Shown: positions 1 to 6,374 of the stretch, one piece after another
Numbering within the stretch: position 1 is the stretch's first letter
Layout: each line of letters opens with the position of its first letter
NCBI GenBank assembly: GCA_964358645.1
Contig: CAYHPW010000089.1
Span: 1 to 6,416, forward strand
Length of the DNA: 6,416 bases
Direction of reading: 5' to 3'
Source of the DNA: JBBTDV01 sp038042605
GTDB taxonomy: Bacteria; Bdellovibrionota; UBA1018
Notes under the pieces: generated by a model
What the model was told of the DNA's origin: nothing
Databases searched by the model: none
The model's input: the letters and a program-made list of their open reading frames with translations, nothing else
Translations under genes and position numbers: made by a program

Positions 1-87
1 CATCAGAAATTTCAATGACTAAACGCGCTCAGCTAAAATCCAAACACGCCCTAGTACATTTTTTTTTGGCTTTATCATCAATATGAG

Positions 88-94
88 AGAGAGG
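88..94 (+). promoter_or_regulatory. Shine-Dalgarno site that decides the start of the first gene
   Basis: AGAGAGG ends 6 nt before the ATG at 101, which is ideal ribosome-binding spacing. An earlier in-frame ATG at 83 lies just upstream of this purine run and has no site of its own. Starting at 101 also puts a clean signal peptide at the N-terminus. It is the best Shine-Dalgarno site in the window. Confidence 0.7.
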
Positions 95-100
95 TCTAAA

Positions 101-787
101 ATGCGCTTAGGAAAATTTTGCTGGTTGTTGGCATGTGTGGTTTGCTTTTCATATGCTGGGTTAGGTTACGGGGAAGATAAAGAAGGTCATGATGTAAGGG
201 CCCTCTTGGAAAAGAAGCAAGGTGAAATATCAAAAAGTATTAGTGGTATAACTAAGACTTGTCCTGAATGCGGCACAGGCCGTGCTGATGCAGCCAAAGA
301 AAAAAAATTGGCAGAGCTAAAAAAAAATAAAGAGATAATTGATGAGTATTTTCAAAGGAGTTTGATTACCCCTCCAGCATTGTTAGCTAGGAGAAAAGCA
401 ATTGCTTATCAAATCGCAGGTCTTAAGAGGGAGGGACAAATCGAAAAATTATACATACAGAAATTAATGAAAAGCCATCCAGAGCGCATACGGCTTAGAG
501 ATCTTCAAGATAAACAAAAAGTCCGTAAAGAGAACTTAGAGAACTTGAGAGTTGAGCAAAGGCTCGTAACATCAGTCTTAAAAAATTATATGAGGGATTG
601 CCCGGAGTGTAAGGTGCCAGATGTTAAAATGGCTCCAGCCGGGAAAGATTGCAGTAATGATAGTCAAGGTGGTCAATGTGATAAGATCGCTGGTGCTGGA
701 TCCAAAAGTTTACCGGCAGGTAAAGCGGTTTCGCCTGGCGCTGATGTATCTGCTGATACGGTGGTGGAAGCCGGCAAAGCAAAGTGA
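101..787 (+). CDS. Secreted helical protein with two CPEC motifs, function unknown
   Basis: I do not recognise this family. The product is 228 aa from the ATG at 101; an in-frame ATG at 83 would add 6 residues but has no ribosome binding site. Residues 1-24 form a signal peptide (MRLGKF, then a hydrophobic stretch), with possible cleavage after SYA (19) or GYG (24), so export to the periplasm or beyond is inferred. Residues 30-165 are rich in Lys, Glu, Leu and Arg and should form long helices or coiled coil, with a likely turn at ITPP (89-92). The motif CPEC occurs at 54-57 and again at 167-170, one at each end of the helical part, and two more Cys follow at 184 and 193. The last 35 residues are a low-complexity Ala/Gly/Lys/Pro tail. 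The CPEC pairs could bind a metal or form disulfides; there is no thioredoxin-like fold to suggest an oxidoreductase. The gene is more AT-rich than its neighbours and stands 104 nt before the next gene, so it is probably a separate unit. Confidence 0.72.
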   Translation: MRLGKFCWLLACVVCFSYAGLGYGEDKEGHDVRALLEKKQGEISKSISGITKTCPECGTGRADAAKEKKLAELKKNKEIIDEYFQRSLITPPALLARRKAIAYQIAGLKREGQIEKLYIQKLMKSHPERIRLRDLQDKQKVRKENLENLRVEQRLVTSVLKNYMRDCPECKVPDVKMAPAGKDCSNDSQGGQCDKIAGAGSKSLPAGKAVSPGADVSADTVVEAGKAK

Positions 788-812
788 ATACCGACCGGGT
801 AAAGCGAAACCG

Positions 813-836
813 GCCAGCGAAATAGCCAGCGAAATA
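813..836 (+). repeat. 12-bp perfect tandem repeat, two copies
   Basis: GCCAGCGAAATA occurs at 813-824 and again at 825-836, directly adjacent. It lies 25 nt past the stop of the twin-CPEC gene, in the 104-nt gap before the DUF3108 gene. In the +1 frame relative to that gene it would encode a repeated Ala-Ser-Glu-Ile unit. The rest of the gap shows no clear promoter or terminator to me. Confidence 0.8.
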
Positions 837-891
837 GAATGAGCGATTCACTGCTCTCGACTTTCAGATTTTGATCTCCTAAACTGTATTA

Positions 892-1953
892 ATGTTTAGG
901 CTTATAGAGTGCGCCATTTTTTTGGCAATTTTATTATCAATAGGTTGCGCCGGCAATCCCGTCACGAAAGTTAGCAGCAGTGATAATGAGTTCCCAAACG
1001 AGCTCCCAAAGGAAATCCAAAACAAATTTGAAGTTAAAGACGCTACGGTATTGGCGCAGACCAGCGCCATTTTAGTTCCGAAACCATCCGTAAGTGATGG
1101 CGAGCAAGCCGCGACTGAACCAACAAGGAAGAAATCAGCAAAAGCAGGCAAAAAGAAAAAAAATGAAGTCGCCGCTAGAGAGCCGCAGCAACAAGCCCAG
1201 AAGGTTACGTACTCATTTACATATCCATCTAGGCGCCCTACGCGCGACCCTATATGGGTTTCTGAACAGCATGTTTTTGGTATCACATACTTCGGGGTGC
1301 CTGCTGGGGATTTCACGCTGGACGTGCTGCCACACAAGGCCGTAGCTGAACGGAAAGTCTATCACATAAAAGGGACGGCTGTCAGTTCTAAGCTCTTTAG
1401 CATTTTTTATCGCCTGCACGACACTGTAGAAACGTTCATGGATTTTGAAGGCCTGTTCTCCCACCGATTTCACGTTGTTCTTGATGAGACAAAGCAGAGC
1501 CGTGATTCACTTGAGCTTTATGACTCTGAGAAGAGCCAGACTTTTTACTGGAACAGGTGGAACCACAAGCAGCGCGGATATACCGAGACGAAAGAATTCC
1601 AGCCGATTCAGCCATTTTCACAGGATAGCCTTTCAGCACTGTTTTACCTAAGGACGATTCCGTTGCCGGAGGATTCGATCGTTACGTTCCCAGTGGTTTC
1701 AGAGGGTAAGAGTTGGGAGGCCGTTGTCACCGTCGTACGCCGCGAGATGCTTGATACCCCAATCGGCAAGGTGCAAACAGTGGTGGTGAAGCCGCAAACA
1801 AAATATCAAGGCATCCTCCAGCAAACACAGGGTGATAGCTTCCTCTGGCTTACTGACGACGACAGGCGTTTTGTGATACGCTTGGAAGCGAAGGTGAAAA
1901 TAGGGACTGTCGTGGCGAGTTTGAAAAAATTAGAATCAGGCACGCCACCTTAA
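892..1953 (+). CDS. DUF3108 domain protein, probable lipoprotein
   Basis: The 353-aa product begins with a short hydrophobic signal (residues 4-18) ending in SIGC, with Cys19 as a possible lipid attachment site. The box is imperfect because position -3 is Ser rather than Leu. Residues 20-120 are a poorly ordered linker with a Lys-rich stretch (about 79-90) that could span the periplasm. Residues about 125-347 match the DUF3108 family: an opening strand with YFGVPAGDFTLDV (133-145), the Ser/Phe-rich block around SSKLFSIFYRLHD (165-177), QDSLSALFYLR (244-254), and an ending of the type D-D-R-R-F-V-I-R-L-E-x-K-V-x-I-G-T-V-V-A-S-L. The family is a predicted beta-rich envelope domain without an established biochemical role. 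The gene ends 11 nt before the GT9 gene and is probably co-transcribed with it, which suggests a part in surface glycan or envelope building. No Shine-Dalgarno sequence precedes the ATG at 892; a pyrimidine-rich ATCTCCT lies there instead. Confidence 0.92.
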   Translation: MFRLIECAIFLAILLSIGCAGNPVTKVSSSDNEFPNELPKEIQNKFEVKDATVLAQTSAILVPKPSVSDGEQAATEPTRKKSAKAGKKKKNEVAAREPQQQAQKVTYSFTYPSRRPTRDPIWVSEQHVFGITYFGVPAGDFTLDVLPHKAVAERKVYHIKGTAVSSKLFSIFYRLHDTVETFMDFEGLFSHRFHVVLDETKQSRDSLELYDSEKSQTFYWNRWNHKQRGYTETKEFQPIQPFSQDSLSALFYLRTIPLPEDSIVTFPVVSEGKSWEAVVTVVRREMLDTPIGKVQTVVVKPQTKYQGILQQTQGDSFLWLTDDDRRFVIRLEAKVKIGTVVASLKKLESGTPP

Positions 1954-1964
1954 AAATATTGCTT

Positions 1965-3044
1965 ATGCAAACTGATACTTTTGCCAAGATACTGATCCGA
2001 TCACCAAACTGGATCGGTGACCAGGTGCTGGCTTACCCGTTTTTCCACATGCTTAGGAAGAGCCAGTCGCAAGCTCATATCGTGGTTGCCTGCTTGCCTT
2101 GGGTGGAGGCATTGCAATACAGGGATCTGGTTGATGAAGTGCACGTGCTTGATAAACCGGCCAGTATCGGTTTTTTCCACAGGTTTGATTCGGTGGAGTC
2201 CGGTGCCAGGCGGCTACGGAAAATGGGTCCATGGGACCTAGGCATCGCGATGCCAAGGTCATTTTCAACAGCTTGGTTATTGTTCAGGTCTTCGGTGAAA
2301 CATCGCAGAGGTTATAAAGGCGATGGGCGCGGATTACTTTTAAATGATGCGCTTGAGTGGCAGCCGCATTCCAAATCACATAGAGCGACTGCGTTTGCTG
2401 CGTTGGTTCCGGGACATGAACCAGGTTCTAATCCACCAGAGCCTGTAATAACTGATAGGTTTGACTTTGAGAGGTCATGGTTTGGTTTAACTTTTCTTGA
2501 ACCTCCTGATTTTCCATACTGGGTGCTTGCTCCTGGCTCCGTGGCTGAGTCAAGGCGGTGGCCGGTCGATCGATTCATTGAGTTGGCTAAAATAATCTAT
2601 GCAGAAACCGGCTGGAAAGGACTTGTTGTTGGAGGGGCCGCGGAAGCTTCATTGGCCTCGCTTATGTTAGGAGAGGCGTTACATAAAAATGAGCTGCTGG
2701 ATTGGACTGCCCGTGGGCGCGTAAGTTCATATGCGTCAGTGTTCAGAAATGCCAAGTTTACCGTGAGCAATGATTCAGGTTTAGCTCATGTGGCTTCGTT
2801 ATGCGGTTCACCTGTACAGATAGTGTGGGGTGCGGGGGATCCTCGCATGACCGCGCCGATAGGGCCTGGCAAAGTTAAAATAACATGTAACCCGATTGAA
2901 TGCTGGCCTTGTGAACAAAACACTTGCCCGATAGCGAGCCAGACAGTTAGCAATGATGGCAAGAATGCTTGTCTTAAAGGCATTAAAGCTTCCATGGTTT
3001 GGAATGATATAAAGACGGGGATTTTAACTCCTGATTATGGGTAA
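1965..3044 (+). CDS. waaF: ADP-heptose:LPS heptosyltransferase II-like glycosyltransferase (GT9)
   Basis: The 359-aa length is normal for GT9 enzymes, which transfer heptose from ADP-heptose to the LPS inner core at the cytoplasmic face of the inner membrane. Visible marks are the N-terminal loop RSPNWIGDQVLAYP (12-25); a WaaF-like block MPRSFSTAWLLF (96-107) followed by HRRGYKGDGRGLLLND (113-128); the donor-site element APGSVAESRRWP (189-200), where family members usually have PGA...KRWP; and VSNDSGLAHVAS (267-278) followed by the GAGDPRMTAP loop (289-298). The C-terminus carries Cys308, Cys313, Cys316, Cys321 and Cys336 in a C-x4-C-x2-C-x4-C-P pattern, which resembles the Cys-rich end of many heptosyltransferase II proteins. 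A TTG two codons upstream (1959) is possible, but the ATG is preferred; neither has a Shine-Dalgarno sequence. It sits 11 nt after the DUF3108 gene and overlaps the next glycosyltransferase. The exact sugar is inferred; another GT9 specificity is possible. Confidence 0.92.
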   Translation: MQTDTFAKILIRSPNWIGDQVLAYPFFHMLRKSQSQAHIVVACLPWVEALQYRDLVDEVHVLDKPASIGFFHRFDSVESGARRLRKMGPWDLGIAMPRSFSTAWLLFRSSVKHRRGYKGDGRGLLLNDALEWQPHSKSHRATAFAALVPGHEPGSNPPEPVITDRFDFERSWFGLTFLEPPDFPYWVLAPGSVAESRRWPVDRFIELAKIIYAETGWKGLVVGGAAEASLASLMLGEALHKNELLDWTARGRVSSYASVFRNAKFTVSNDSGLAHVASLCGSPVQIVWGAGDPRMTAPIGPGKVKITCNPIECWPCEQNTCPIASQTVSNDGKNACLKGIKASMVWNDIKTGILTPDYG

Positions 3045-4251
3045 TATTAAAACTGACGAAATAGCGGCGTTGTCAAACTCACTGCGCCCACGGCTTGATG
3101 CGGTTTTGATCTGCTTGTCCAATGCCTGGGGCGGGCTTGAGCAGGTGGCAAGTGAGGATGCCCGTGATTTAGTACGGCTTGGATTGCGGGTGAAATTCAT
3201 GTGCAGCGATGGGAGCCCGGTCCATTCATATCTCTCGGATTTAAAGCCGGGAGACCGGCCGGTTTTATTGCCTGTAAGCTACAAGCCCCGCAATTATTTT
3301 GACATGAAGATGCGCGCCGATATCAACGACTGGATAAAAAGCGGCATTAACCTGATTCACACGCATCAGACATCACTTCTTGGGTCGATTTCACCTTGGT
3401 TATGGTGGAAAAAAAATGTGGCATTTTTCGCCACTCGCCACATGCTTAGCCGGCACGACAAGCGTGATTTTTTACATCACGCTGTTTTTGCCAGATTGGA
3501 TGCCATGCTTGTTATGAGCGAGGCGCTTAGGCGAAACGTGCTTAACACCCACCCGATAGGGCCGGAGAGAGTTAAAATAGTAAATCTCGGTCTCAGTCTT
3601 GAGAAATTCGACACCACCAACGCGGACCCGTCACCGCAGCGCAAGCACTTTGGCGTGGAACAAGACGAGCTTGCTATCGGCATGGTCGGACGCATTGACC
3701 CGGCCAAGGGCCAGGCTACATTTATCAAAGCTGCCGCTGGATTGCTTAAGGACGGTATTGGTAAGCCTCCTTTAAAATTCATAATCGTTGGTGAAGAAAC
3801 AAGAGGCAGCAGCAAGGCAAAAAACCATGTCGCAGAACTAAAGTGCATGGTGGAGCAGCTTAAAATAGGGGAATATGTTCTGCTTGCTGGTTTCATGGAC
3901 AACATACCTGAAGTCATGCAGGCCTTTGATATTGTAGTTATGCCTTCGCGCCAGGAGACGTTTGGTCTGGTTGCTATTGAGGCGATGGCGATGGAGCGAC
4001 CTATAGTTATTTCCAGCGGCGGCAGTGCGAGCGAAATTGTAGGCGATAATGAGCGCGGTCTTGTCATGCGCCCAGAGGATGCTTTTGATCTTCAGCTTCA
4101 ACTTAGGAGGCTTATCGCGCAGCCGGAGTTACGCGCGGAGATGGGCCGTCGCGCTCGCGAATATGTAATTAGTAACTACAACCGTAACAAAAGAGTCTTG
4201 GAGACCCTAAGGCTTTACGACTCTTCTTTGTCGCGGCGAAAATTTAATTAA
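3037..4251 (+). CDS. GT4 family glycosyltransferase (GT-B fold)
   Basis: The 404-aa product has the two halves of a GT-B enzyme. The N-terminal half shows SNAWGGLEQVASEDARDLVR (28-47), the glycine-rich acceptor-side loop of GT4 proteins, then LIHTHQTSLLG (106-116) and FATRHM (131-136). The C-terminal half shows GMVGRIDPAKGQATFIKA (215-232), FIIVGEE (248-254), the E-x7-E donor-binding motif Glu307-Glu315 in PSRQETFGLVAIEAMA (303-318), and GGSASEIV (328-335). Enzymes of this group are retaining transferases that use a nucleotide-sugar donor; the actual donor and acceptor cannot be read from the sequence. The start overlaps the end of the waaF-like gene by 8 bp, so translation is probably coupled, and both enzymes likely work on the same LPS core or surface glycan. 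There is no Shine-Dalgarno sequence at normal distance (a GGGG run lies 16 nt upstream). It is the last gene of the cluster before the gap in front of rpsA; no obvious intrinsic terminator follows. Confidence 0.95.
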   Translation: MGNIKTDEIAALSNSLRPRLDAVLICLSNAWGGLEQVASEDARDLVRLGLRVKFMCSDGSPVHSYLSDLKPGDRPVLLPVSYKPRNYFDMKMRADINDWIKSGINLIHTHQTSLLGSISPWLWWKKNVAFFATRHMLSRHDKRDFLHHAVFARLDAMLVMSEALRRNVLNTHPIGPERVKIVNLGLSLEKFDTTNADPSPQRKHFGVEQDELAIGMVGRIDPAKGQATFIKAAAGLLKDGIGKPPLKFIIVGEETRGSSKAKNHVAELKCMVEQLKIGEYVLLAGFMDNIPEVMQAFDIVVMPSRQETFGLVAIEAMAMERPIVISSGGSASEIVGDNERGLVMRPEDAFDLQLQLRRLIAQPELRAEMGRRAREYVISNYNRNKRVLETLRLYDSSLSRRKFN

Positions 4252-4301
4252 TCGCTTTTGCAAGTTTCCTTTCGGCTGCTCCGTGATACGCAGGTTTAGC
4301 T

Positions 4302-4330
4302 TTGACAAAGAACATTTGTCACTTTATACC
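4302..4330 (+). promoter_or_regulatory. Putative sigma-70-type promoter of rpsA
   Basis: A perfect -35 box TTGACA (4302-4307) is followed after exactly 17 nt by TATACC (4325-4330), a 4-of-6 match to TATAAT. This predicts a transcript starting near 4337 with a leader of about 85 nt before the rpsA ATG. It is the strongest promoter-like sequence I find in the window. Confidence 0.55.
4303..4321. promoter_or_regulatory. Perfect inverted repeat over the -35 box, possible operator
   Basis: TGACAAA (4303-4309) and TTTGTCA (4315-4321) are exact reverse complements separated by GAACA. The arms are 7 bp and the centre-to-centre distance is 12 bp, a geometry fitting a dimeric DNA-binding regulator. 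The left arm shares five bases with the -35 box and the right arm fills most of the promoter spacer, so a bound protein would compete with RNA polymerase. No known operator is recognised. Confidence 0.45.
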
Positions 4331-4336
4331 CTTAGA

Positions 4337-4421
4337 GTACTTTTAGCTTGAGTGCCCGTCAGTGCTGCTTTGCGGTCCCGGGTGCCGACAGTTTAATTAA
4401 AGAAAGGTTTTCACGAATATT
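4337..4421 (+). promoter_or_regulatory. Predicted rpsA leader with weak, distant ribosome binding site
   Basis: The expected 5' untranslated region can fold: GTGCCCG (4352-4358) may pair with CGGGTGC (4379-4385) using two G-U pairs, with a small inner CTGC/GCGG stem. Downstream is an A/T-rich unstructured part with GAAAGG (4402-4407), which is 14 nt from the ATG and so farther than usual. In Escherichia coli the rpsA leader is also structured, lacks a good Shine-Dalgarno site and is repressed by S1 itself; a similar control here is inference only. Confidence 0.35.
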
Positions 4422-6263
4422 ATGGTTGTTGATGAAACAGCTGATGCCGGAGTAGCATCGGCAGGAATGCATTTAAAAGATCATGTGAGTCCTAAAAATC
4501 AGAAGTGGATGGATGAATTTTCAGCTGAAACGGAGGGCTCCGAAGACAACTCGGCGGCGAAAGCAGCTGGCGGGGAAAATTTCGCGGAGATGTTTGAAGC
4601 TTCACAACAGCAGCATGAAATCAAAGAAGGTGAAGTTGTAGATGGGACTGTAATAAATCTAGGTCCAGAGTACGCCACTGTTGATATAGGCTATAAGTGC
4701 GAAGGCTTCGTGCCGCTGCAGGAGTTCAGGGATGCACAGGGCGTGGCCCACATAAACGTTGGTGACTTGATCAGTGTGTATGTCGAGAGGATTGAGCTGG
4801 AAAATAACTTCATGCTTCTCTCGCGCGACAAGGCGGAAATCATCCGCGCATGGGATGAGATTTCACAAGCTTGTGAGAAAGACCAGCTCGTTGAAGGTAC
4901 TGTCATAGCAAAGGTGAAGGGCGGCCTTTCCGTTGATATAGGCGTGAAGGCGTTTCTCCCAGGCAGCCAGATCGACACCAAGTCAATAAAGAGTCTTGAC
5001 AAGTTCCTCGGTAAAAAACTCAAATTCAAAATAATCAAATTCAACAAGAAACGCGGGAATATAGTGCTCTCCCGCCGCGCGGTCATTACTCAGGAACGTG
5101 AAATGCAGCGCGCAGAGACGCTTTCAACGCTCCAAGAAGGCATGGTAGTCACCGGCGTGGTTAAAAACATCACTGAATATGGCGCGTTCGTTGACCTTGG
5201 CGGCATGGACGGATTGCTCCACATAACCGACATGTCATGGGGGCGCATAAAACATCCAAGCGAGCTTTTCAATGTTGGGGACGAGATTAAAGTAAAGATC
5301 CTCAAGTATGACCGTGATAAAGAGCGGGTTTCGCTGGGGCTCAAGCAGGTGTCACCAAATCCATGGGACGATGCCGAGTATAAGTATCCGGTAGGAGTTA
5401 AAGTTAAAGGCAAAGTGGTCAGTGTCAAAGACTACGGCGCCTTTATAGAGATCGAAGACGGGGTTGAAGGGTTGATCCATGTATCCGAGATGTCATGGAC
5501 CGAGCGGGTTAAACATCCGTCAAAGATCATCAATGTAGGGGATGAGGTTGAATGCAAAGTGCTTGAGGTTGATTCAAAGAATAAGCGCATCAGCCTTGGA
5601 TTAAAGCAGTTGCAGCAGAATCCATGGGATGAGCTTGAGATCAAATATCCAGTCGGTACCATCGCTGAAGGTGAAGTGAAATCAATCACTGACTTCGGTA
5701 TGTTCGTGGATATCGGGATGGGTATTGACGGTCTGGTGCACGTCAGTGATCTTGCTTGGACAAAGAAGTTCAGCCATGCTTCCGAAAAATTCAAAAAGGG
5801 CGACAAGATCAGAGCCGTTGTTTTGGGAATCGACAAGGGCAGCGAGAAGTTCTCTCTCGGTATCAAGCAGCTTGAGCGTGATCCTTGGGAGAATCTGAAA
5901 GCACGCTATCGTCACGGACAGGCCGTGGATGGCACGATTACGAAATTGACGGATTTCGGTGCGTTTGTTGAAATCGAGGAAGGCGTCGAGGGGCTTATTT
6001 ACGTGAGCGAAATCGCGGATCATCGTATTGAGAAGCCTTCGGATGTATTAAAGGTCGGCGATAAAGTTCGTACCGAGATACTGTCAATAGAGCCGAAAGA
6101 ACGGCGTATCAGTCTTTCGATCAAACAGCTTGGCAGGACCGAGGAACGTGCCAATTATGATGCTTATGTGGGAGAGCGTTCGAAGAAGACATCAATGGGC
6201 GATGTTCTCGGTGATAAACTGAAGGACGCGTTGAAGAATACGTCGACTAAAGATGAAGATTAG
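4422..6263 (+). CDS. rpsA: 30S ribosomal protein S1
   Basis: The 613-aa product has six S1 (OB-fold) RNA-binding domains, at about 68-135, 154-219, 237-308, 322-395, 409-483 and 496-568. Domains 1 and 2 are divergent, as in other bacterial S1 proteins, and domain 2 has the typical VDIGVKAFLPGSQID (171-185). Domains 3-6 are near-copies with the pattern YGAFV-(D/E)-(L/I)...EGL-(L/I)-HVSEMSW...VGD...RISLGLKQL, joined by NPWD/DPWE linkers (313-316, 400-403, 487-490). In known S1, domains 1-2 dock on the 30S subunit and domains 3-6 bind and unfold mRNA, allowing initiation on messages with weak Shine-Dalgarno sites. The protein is longer than the 557-aa Escherichia coli S1 mainly because of an acidic, Ala/Glu-rich N-terminal extension of about 65 residues; Met16 (4467) is an alternative start, but it has no better binding site. 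The Lys-rich tail after 570 is likely flexible. It appears to have its own promoter, separate from the glycosyltransferases. Confidence 0.98.
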   Translation: MVVDETADAGVASAGMHLKDHVSPKNQKWMDEFSAETEGSEDNSAAKAAGGENFAEMFEASQQQHEIKEGEVVDGTVINLGPEYATVDIGYKCEGFVPLQEFRDAQGVAHINVGDLISVYVERIELENNFMLLSRDKAEIIRAWDEISQACEKDQLVEGTVIAKVKGGLSVDIGVKAFLPGSQIDTKSIKSLDKFLGKKLKFKIIKFNKKRGNIVLSRRAVITQEREMQRAETLSTLQEGMVVTGVVKNITEYGAFVDLGGMDGLLHITDMSWGRIKHPSELFNVGDEIKVKILKYDRDKERVSLGLKQVSPNPWDDAEYKYPVGVKVKGKVVSVKDYGAFIEIEDGVEGLIHVSEMSWTERVKHPSKIINVGDEVECKVLEVDSKNKRISLGLKQLQQNPWDELEIKYPVGTIAEGEVKSITDFGMFVDIGMGIDGLVHVSDLAWTKKFSHASEKFKKGDKIRAVVLGIDKGSEKFSLGIKQLERDPWENLKARYRHGQAVDGTITKLTDFGAFVEIEEGVEGLIYVSEIADHRIEKPSDVLKVGDKVRTEILSIEPKERRISLSIKQLGRTEERANYDAYVGERSKKTSMGDVLGDKLKDALKNTSTKDED

Positions 6264-6278
6264 CGATCATTTCATTGT

Positions 6279-6362
6279 ATGTTGCAAAAACGCCGAATAA
6301 GCCCTCTTTCTGTAGTTCTGATGCTGTCAGGGGGGGGGGTTGCTGTTTTCCTGCTTTTATAA
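6279..6362 (+). CDS. Hydrophobic mini-ORF, possibly the broken start of a membrane or secreted protein
   Basis: An ATG 16 nt after the rpsA stop opens a 27-codon frame. It begins MLQKRRISPL, continues with a hydrophobic stretch (VVLMLSGGGVAVFLLL) and stops at TAA 6360-6362. This is the classic plan of a signal peptide or membrane anchor: a positive n-region and then a hydrophobic core. The three Gly come from the G10 tract, so loss of one G would remove this stop and leave the frame open to the window end. In some bacteria rpsA is followed by the membrane protease gene sppA, whose N-terminus is of this type, but nothing downstream confirms it. No Shine-Dalgarno sequence precedes the ATG. It could be a chance ORF, a leader peptide or a gene broken by a homopolymer error. 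Confidence 0.25.
   Translation: MLQKRRISPLSVVLMLSGGGVAVFLLL
6330..6339 (+). repeat. Homopolymer run of ten G
   Basis: Ten consecutive G lie 67 nt after the rpsA stop. Runs of this length are prone to slipped-strand mispairing in vivo and to length errors in sequencing. This one sits inside the hydrophobic mini-ORF that starts at 6279, so its length sets the downstream reading frame. Confidence 0.95.
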
Positions 6363-6374
6363 GGGATTCTTTTC

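Noticed and set aside
59..67. T9 run as the end of a terminator for an upstream gene
   Set aside because: No GC-rich stem precedes it in positions 1-58, so it is simply an AT-rich upstream region; no clear promoter boxes were found there either.
621..842. A 73-codon plus-strand frame overlapping the end of the first gene
   Set aside because: It has no ribosome binding site and most of it is an out-of-frame reading of the twin-CPEC gene. Only its last part is of interest, as a possible lost C-terminal extension.
1151..1163. A-rich run (A4-G-A8) as a programmed frameshift site in the DUF3108 gene
   Set aside because: The DUF3108 domain continues in the same frame as the signal peptide, so no shift is needed; the run just encodes Lys codons in the linker.
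879..1337. A 152-codon open frame on the minus strand opposite the DUF3108 gene
   Set aside because: Its Phe-run and Ser-rich composition come from the Lys-rich linker read backwards; there is no ribosome binding site or family match, and the plus strand has a clear protein.
876..3032. CTCCT, complementary to Shine-Dalgarno, just before the DUF3108 gene (876-880) and the GT4 gene (3028-3032)
   Set aside because: Two short pentamers can occur by chance, and there is no nearby purine partner forming a clear switch.
3477..4067. A 196-codon open frame on the minus strand
   Set aside because: It lies wholly antisense to the GT4 gene, whose motifs span the same bases. The minus-strand peptide is Ser/Thr/Pro-rich without recognisable domains, as expected for a shadow frame.
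4252..4300. Terminator after the GT4 gene
   Set aside because: The best stem is only 4 bp (CTGC/GCAG) with no proper T-run, so I could not support a terminator.
4691..6023. Several minus-strand open frames of 112-144 codons
   Set aside because: They are antisense to the S1 domains of rpsA, resemble each other only because those domains are repeated, and have no supporting signals.
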